In this document: one piece after another, positions 58,971 through 64,000 of the stretch
Numbering within the stretch: position 1 is the stretch's first letter
Layout of the letters: each line of letters begins with the position of its first letter
Source of the DNA: Scolanthus callimorphus
Lineage: Eukaryota > Cnidaria > Anthozoa > Actiniaria > Edwardsiidae
NCBI GenBank assembly: GCA_033964015.1
Contig: CM066912.1
Coordinates: 17,099,073-17,163,072, forward strand
Direction of reading: 5' to 3'
Length of the DNA: 64,000 nt
Translations under genes and position numbers: made by a program
Notes under the pieces: model-generated
Told to the model about the DNA's origin: nothing
Database searches by the model: none
The model's input: the letters and a program-made list of their open reading frames with translations, nothing else

Positions 58971-60477
58971 CAACTGCAGCACCAATACGGAAAGAACGAA
59001 GAACTTGACACTTCTGTGAACTTAATGGAATTAATTACACATCATAGTTTGTATCGAACTTTATTGAACATCATGCAGCCATTAAGGCCTGGTTTCCATA
59101 TAGTCTTATTATCTGTCGTATCTGTCGCATCAGTCGACCGTGAAACAATGGAAATTGGAATTATTCTTTTGTTTCACGGCTGACAGATACGACAGATACG
59201 ACAGATAAGACTTATATCATTATCATTATCATAATATCATTAACCTCGTAGGTTTTCAAAATCGCGTCGCGGCGCGCTTCGCGCGCATTGAGTAAAATAC
59301 AAGTAATGTTTCAACATGAGTAGCCGTGTTGTATCAGATTTACAACACGAGCGCGTAGCGCGAGTGATGTAGATCTGATACAACACGGATGCGAATGTTG
59401 TAAACTACTTAAAAAGTTCATCGCTTCTAGTGTCCGCAGTTTTAAAAATCTTGTAAATTTGGCAGAGAAACTTCAAGATATGTTTCATGAAAGTTGCTAT
59501 GCAAATTAGTTACAACTATTAGTTTCCTTTCTCTTAAATATATATAATACCTCAAGAAAAATATGCATCCCCCTTCATGTAATGAAAAATCTTGACATCC
59601 CCCCTTTTCCAGTTCCTAAATTTTAAGATCCCCCCTCAAAATCCTCTGCCCCCCGTGTAGTATACATAATGAATGCAGCCTAAATCAACTGGCTTAATTG
59701 GATTACTTGTTTTTGTTTCATTTACTAGATGCACCATTCTGCGTGTAACCCGACATAGTTGACTTAAATAAAAGTAATAGTCCGGCGGATTAGCAAAAAA
59801 AACCGCGCATTTTGGCAAATTTGCATGTCAATAGTCTTCAGTAGTTTATCGAAGATAAGATATGGAGCCACGCTAAATTTTATTCGTAGACAAACTTATG
59901 AGGTACCAATTATCTCGATCTTTTTAGAATTTTGTTGGTCATTCTTGAAACATTTCAGGCGATTGTTTTACAATATAAATGATAAACATTCCCTGGCCAA
60001 TAAACTGGTTGCATTTAATAGCGGAGCTCCTGAGCGGAGCACCATACATAAGGAAAAGTGGTATCAGAATTCAGACGTATAACCATCAAGTCGCTTTTGA
60101 GTGGTTTCAGAGGTTTTTGTCAATTTCAATGACGTAAACAGTGACGTCATGTCAAGTGACTTTGACAATAGACAGGTGTGAATCTAAAGACAACTTTTGC
60201 CAAGTTTGGTCGTTATTGGGGCTTTCCTTATGGAGATATGATTTTTTTCTTTTCATTCCTGAATAAAACGTATAGTGTAATTCCGTGTGTGCGTGCGTGT
60301 GTTTGTGTGTGTGTCCGCCCGGCACACAGGCATCCCAATTTCAGGCAGGAAAATAGGCAAGAACGCACACGCGCGCGTTCGCTTCTATTTTTGTCGCCTT
60401 CGTGTTTAGTTTTAACGGAGCTCCGGCCCGGCGCTAGCTGACCAACATTGGGTTCATTAAAGTTATGTTAGAAGAAA
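58971..60477. other. Noncoding region with two small hairpins and microsatellite
   Basis: 59105-59215 pairs GTCTTATTATCTGTCGTATC with its complement GATACGACAGATAAGAC via GTGAAACAA...TTGTTTCAC. 59320-59395 pairs GTGTTGTATCAGATTTACA-type arms around GAGCGCGTAGCGCGAG. GTGTGT-type microsatellite at 60290-60330. No gene seen. Confidence 0.5.
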
Positions 60478-61790
60478 GGGGGGTGCACCACCTAGGTCAC
60501 GCGGCATGACGTCATCGATGACGTCATCAAAAATAGAGAAATCAATATCTCAAGAAGGCAACATCGCTAGGTGACCAAACTTGGGTGAAGTTATCTTGGA
60601 GGTAAGGGGGGTCAAGTCGGATGACGTCATCGATGACGTCATAAAAAATAGAGAAGTCAATATTTCAAGAAGGTAACATCGCTAGGTGACCAAACTTGGG
60701 TAAAGTTATCCTGGAGGCAATGAGGGTGCACCACCAAGGTCACGTGGCATGACGTCATCGATGACGTCATCAAAACTAGAAAAGTCAATATCTCAAGAAG
60801 GCAACATCGTTAGGTGACCAAACTTGGGTAAAGTCATCTTGGAGGTAAGGGGTGGTGCAACACCAAGGTCACGCCACATGACGTAATCGATGACGTCATC
60901 AAAAATAGAGAAATCAATATCTCAAGAAGGCAACATCGCTAGGTGACCAAACTTGGGTAAAGTTATCTTGGAGGTAAGGGGGGTGCACCACCAAGGTCAA
61001 GTGGGATGACGTCATCGATGACGTCATCAAAACTAGAGAAGTCAATATCTAAAGAAGGTAACATCGCTAGGTGGCCAAACTTTGGTAAAGTTATCTTAGA
61101 GGTAAGGGAGGTGCACCACCAAGGTCAAGTGGGATGACGTCATCGATGACGTCATCAAAACTAGAGAAGTCAATATTTCAAGAAGGTAATATCGCTAGGT
61201 GACCAAACTTGGGAAAAGTTATCTTGGAGGCAAGGGGGGTGCACCACCAAGGTCACGTGGCATGACGTCATCAAAACTAGAGAAGTCAATATCTAAAGAA
61301 GGTAACATCGCTACGTGACCAAACTTGGGAAAAGTTATCTTGGAGGCAAAAGGGTGCACCACCAAGGTCACGTGGCATGACGTCATCGATGACGTCATCA
61401 AAAAATAGAGAAGTCAATATCTCAAGAAGGTAACATCGCTAGGTGACCAAACTTGGGTAAAGTTATCTTAGAGGTAAGGGAGGTGCACCACCAAGGTCAC
61501 GTGGCATGACGTCATCGATGACGTCATCAAAACTAGAGAAGTCAATATCTCAAGAAGGTAACATCGCTAGGTGACCAAACTTATTTTGAGGAAAGGGGGA
61601 GCACCACCAACGTCATGCGGTATGACGTCATAGATGACGTCATCAAAACTGGAAAATTCATTCTCGTGAAGGGAAAATTGCTAGGAGACCAAACTTGGAT
61701 TAAGTTTTTTGGAGGCAAGGGGATGCACCACCAAGATCACGTGGCATTACGTCATCGATGACGTCATCAAACTAGAAAAGTCGATACCGC
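60478..61790 (+). repeat. ~122-bp minisatellite, ~11 units, dense in TGACGTCA
   Basis: Each unit has GTGCACCACCAAGGTCACGT, then TGACGTCATCGATGACGTCA, then GAAGTCAATATCTCAAGAAG, and ATCGCTAGGTGACCAAACTT. Most units carry two TGACGTCA motifs about 12 bp apart; some carry one. Units differ by a few bases and small gaps; the last is more diverged. Confidence 0.85.
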
Positions 61791-62364
61791 GATGACAGTA
61801 ATGCTGGTATGTCAGTAATTATTCGAGCTCCGCTTTTAGGCATTGCCTAAATCTATATATTATCACCCAAAACTCTAAGGCGACGTTCAACCCAGCTGAA
61901 CTGCTATGGCTGCGCAGTCTGGAGAAAGTTAGCAAAGCTAAAGGCTCTAAACCTCATGAATAACAAAGCATTCAAAATGGCTGCTATTGAGCAAAACAAT
62001 TGTTCACTCTAAAACTTCCCTAGCTTTCGCTACGAAAGAATTCTAGCTTGGCTTCATATCTACGATTTAAATACATTGATCGAAGACTGTCACCTGGCAA
62101 ACAATTGGGGCTTTAGCCTTAAATGCGCAATTTCCTAGAAAATTTTTTCTAATCCGGAGACTATAATCGGTTTAACCGTTTTCTAACTCTGGCTACTATT
62201 GGTAGGTAAAAACTTGCACAGGTGACTACCGCTTACTGAAAAAGGTAACCGTTAACTCGGTGGTTACAAAGAGTACGCGAGAATTAACGAGTTGCACGGC
62301 TGGGTGCAAGGGAGCTCCTTTAAACGTATTTCATGCAATGGTCTTGATGTGTCTGCCTGAGCCG
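61791..62364. other. Noncoding sequence downstream of the receptor gene
   Basis: No gene or clear repeat seen; would be the 3' flank or 3' UTR of the minus-strand receptor gene. Confidence 0.4.
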
Positions 62365-62715
62365 TCAAGTTCTGTTGTAAGCAGTTGTGTATATAGTAAA
62401 GTACACTGCCAAGAATGCGCCATAGCCAATCGGGAAGAAGTAACGACTGTATTTGTCCATCCAGTGGACTTCAAACTCGGGGCAGAGTGAGCGCCGAATG
62501 GCAGTGATAAGGCGTGTGCTGCGAGTGCCTCTGGCCGGTGAACCGATGGATCCTCTTCCACGATACGAGAACGGTTTGTTCCTGGTCAACAAGTTCAACT
62601 TTCTTGGCCTCTCGTGCAGTTCGACTGCCTTACCGTTTTCAAGGTCTTCAAGGGAACTTTTAAAATTATAGCTCTTGTTTCCAACAGATACAGTCACTAG
62701 CATGGGCTTCTTCTC
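62365..62715 (-). CDS. Cys-loop (GABA/glycine-type) receptor, last exon with TM4
   Basis: Starts after a TTTTGTAG acceptor (intron end at 62716) with EKKPMLVTVSVGNKSYNF, continues through the variable cytoplasmic loop, and ends with the TM4 signature DKYSRYFFPIGYGAFLAVYF and a TGA at 62365. The frame is phase 0 with the exon at 63401-63777. Part of the same gene. Confidence 0.85.
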   Translation of the reverse strand, partial: EKKPMLVTVSVGNKSYNFKSSLEDLENGKAVELHERPRKLNLLTRNKPFSYRGRGSIGSPARGTRSTRLITAIRRSLCPEFEVHWMDKYSRYFFPIGYGAFLAVYFTIYTTAYNRT

Positions 62716-63400
62716 CTACAAAAGCATATTAAAAACAATAATTACTTAACTGGAAATCATCACATATAGGACCAAGTGTGCTGAAAAGTGTTATATAAAT
62801 ATAAATATGAATCCTAGGTTAATGCTACCCCATCACGGTTTCCACCGCCATTTTGTTGAGTAGGCAAGAAGTTCAAAACCCCACATAAACGACATAAACA
62901 CTGCAAAGTGAAATCATTGTGAAAATATCAAAAATTATCGACAAAATATTAATCATCGCATTGAGATAGTGACTGTTACAGTTTACCTGCAAAGTTTGGA
63001 GGTTATAGCTACTGTATGAATAGGGGAATTGCGTCATAATTATTCATACTGATGCCTGTAAAATCTATGTGCATCGATGCGTAAAACGCCTGTCAAAATA
63101 CAGGGTAGATGCGGGAAACTAAAAACTACAATCGCTCGCTTTAGAGAAAGCGTAGGAAGCTGAAATTTAGTAGATCGATTGTTTGGGCAATTATACTTTA
63201 CGCTAAGTATTTTGTTGATATGTACAATATTGTGCCGCAACGATTTCACTTCGCATTTGCAGAGTTTATGTGGTATTTTGTACTTGCCTACTCAACAAAA
63301 TGGCGGCGGAAACAGTTATAAGGCCTATTGAATTGAAATGAACATTGCAACACCTATTTGATTAACCCACTAGACAACAGCATTTTGACGGTTAACTTAC
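62716..63400 (-). other. Intron of the Cys-loop receptor gene
   Basis: Begins GTAAGT (63395-63400 read on the minus strand) and ends GTAG before 62715. An inverted repeat (CCGCCATTTTGTTGAGTAGG at 62846; its near complement CCTACTCAACAAAATGGCGG at 63286) suggests a MITE inside. No gene. Confidence 0.7.
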
Positions 63401-63777
63401 TGAGTCTCCATTGCTATCCGGTGATGGTGTGCGGCTTTTACGTTCGGACTTGAACTTAAGCTTCCTTGAGTGCTTAAGTACAAGAACGTATTCGATCAGA
63501 GTCATGAATATAAATACGAAGGAGCCAAGGAGGAAGTAGTCAATACTTTTGAGATAGGAGACCCGCGGCATGTTGGCGTTAACTGAGCCCCGCATGTAGC
63601 TGATGGTCAAGACCGTAGTGATACTGAGGGCCACCCTTGCGGGCACCGCCTCGTGGGAGATCCAAAAGCTGACCCAAGAGATGGCGGTGATACACACGCA
63701 TGGAATGTACATCTGAAATACGTAATAGGCCATACGCCGCTGGAAGACTATGGTGGCGGTTAAACCAGAAAACATAT
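63401..63777 (-). CDS. Cys-loop (GABA/glycine-type) receptor exon, TM1-TM3
   Basis: After a TTCCCACTAG acceptor, MFSGLTATIVFQRRMAYYVF leads into TM1 (IPCVCITAISWVSFWI), the anion-type PAR motif VPARVALSITTVLTISYMR (TM2) and TM3 (SIDYFLLGSFVFIFMTLIEY), ending in the start of the cytoplasmic loop (SRTPSPDSNGDS) at a GTAAGT donor. The PAR motif at the inner end of TM2 is typical of anion channels gated by GABA or glycine. The ligand cannot be told from this part. The ligand-binding exons lie beyond the right edge. Confidence 0.9.
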
Positions 63778-64000
63778 CTAGTGGGAAAAAATTACAGGAA
63801 AGATGGTGTTTAAGGTTACGAAACATCTTTATGGCATTTTTCGTTAAAATGGCATAAATTCGCGAAAAAAAGTCGCATCTTAACAAGTGATACCTCATTT
63901 TAAAGCTTATTTAAAATACACGCTAATGGAGATCAGATAATGCGCACATATTGCCAAAAAATACCTGCTTATATTTCCCAAGATTGACGTTCATAGCGCC
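63778..64000 (-). other. Upstream intron and possible preceding receptor exon
   Basis: The intron before the TM1 exon runs from 63778 to about 63964. A GCAG|GTAT donor-like site lies there, and the 36 bases beyond it could be the end of the previous exon (…NVNLGKYKQ), but the phase does not fit the next exon, so this is uncertain. Confidence 0.3.

Noticed and set aside
60178..60441. Frame with CVCVCV run near the GT microsatellite
   Set aside because: Produced by the dinucleotide repeat.

Overview
The window looks like the genome of a marine invertebrate animal, most likely a cnidarian such as a coral or anemone. This is inferred from AT-rich, repeat-dense intergenic DNA, from exons of an anion-type Cys-loop receptor at the right edge, and from transposon families known from cnidarians. 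No species can be named from sequence alone. The only recognisable host gene is that receptor; almost everything else is mobile DNA.

Region 1 (1-22118) is the right-hand ~22 kb of a large virus-like Polinton/Maverick (adintovirus-type) element, Polinton A, cut by the left edge. It runs: protein-primed DNA polymerase B (C-terminal half), chromodomain integrase, a penton-like virion protein, a pVI-like protein, the major capsid protein, an adenain-like protease and an FtsK/HerA packaging ATPase. Four to five small basic virion-type proteins follow. Next comes a convergent polyadenylation zone at 10632-10692, then a mostly minus-strand block of a dozen unfamiliar genes (10.7-18.3 kb), a plus-strand accessory block (18.4-21.7 kb), and a repeat-rich terminus. 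The core genes carry a few single-nucleotide frame breaks but no in-frame stops.

Region 2 (22120-39375) is repeat-derived. It holds a minus-strand BEL/Pao gag-protease fragment that ends where Polinton A begins and is itself interrupted by a truncated LINE. It also holds a 216-bp MITE, hairpins, tandem dispersed repeats, and a nearly full-length Tx1/L1-like LINE with a 15-bp target-site duplication (28513-33650).

Region 3 (39376-57822) is a Tc1/mariner-superfamily (IS630-like) transposon with ~145-bp inverted repeats starting CAGTC and flanked by TA. Its transposase gene is split: the HTH half lies at 57420-57665 and the DDE half at 41557-42054. Between them sits a second, older Polinton (Polinton B, ~15.4 kb) with the same gene order as A but with several nonsense codons and frame breaks. 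Its right arm carries a RING-finger gene and a membrane mini-protein fired from a mirror-image CRE/CCAAT/TATA promoter pair, plus a second copy of an exonuclease-like gene also present in Polinton A.

Region 4 (57823-64000) holds a foldback element, small palindromes, a ~1.3-kb minisatellite packed with TGACGTCA motifs, and two clear receptor exons (TM1-TM3 and TM4) on the minus strand.

Together the Polinton genes form a self-synthesising virus-like unit: polymerase and integrase for copying and insertion, capsid proteins plus protease and ATPase for particle assembly and DNA packaging, and accessory arms of largely unknown genes that probably act on the host.
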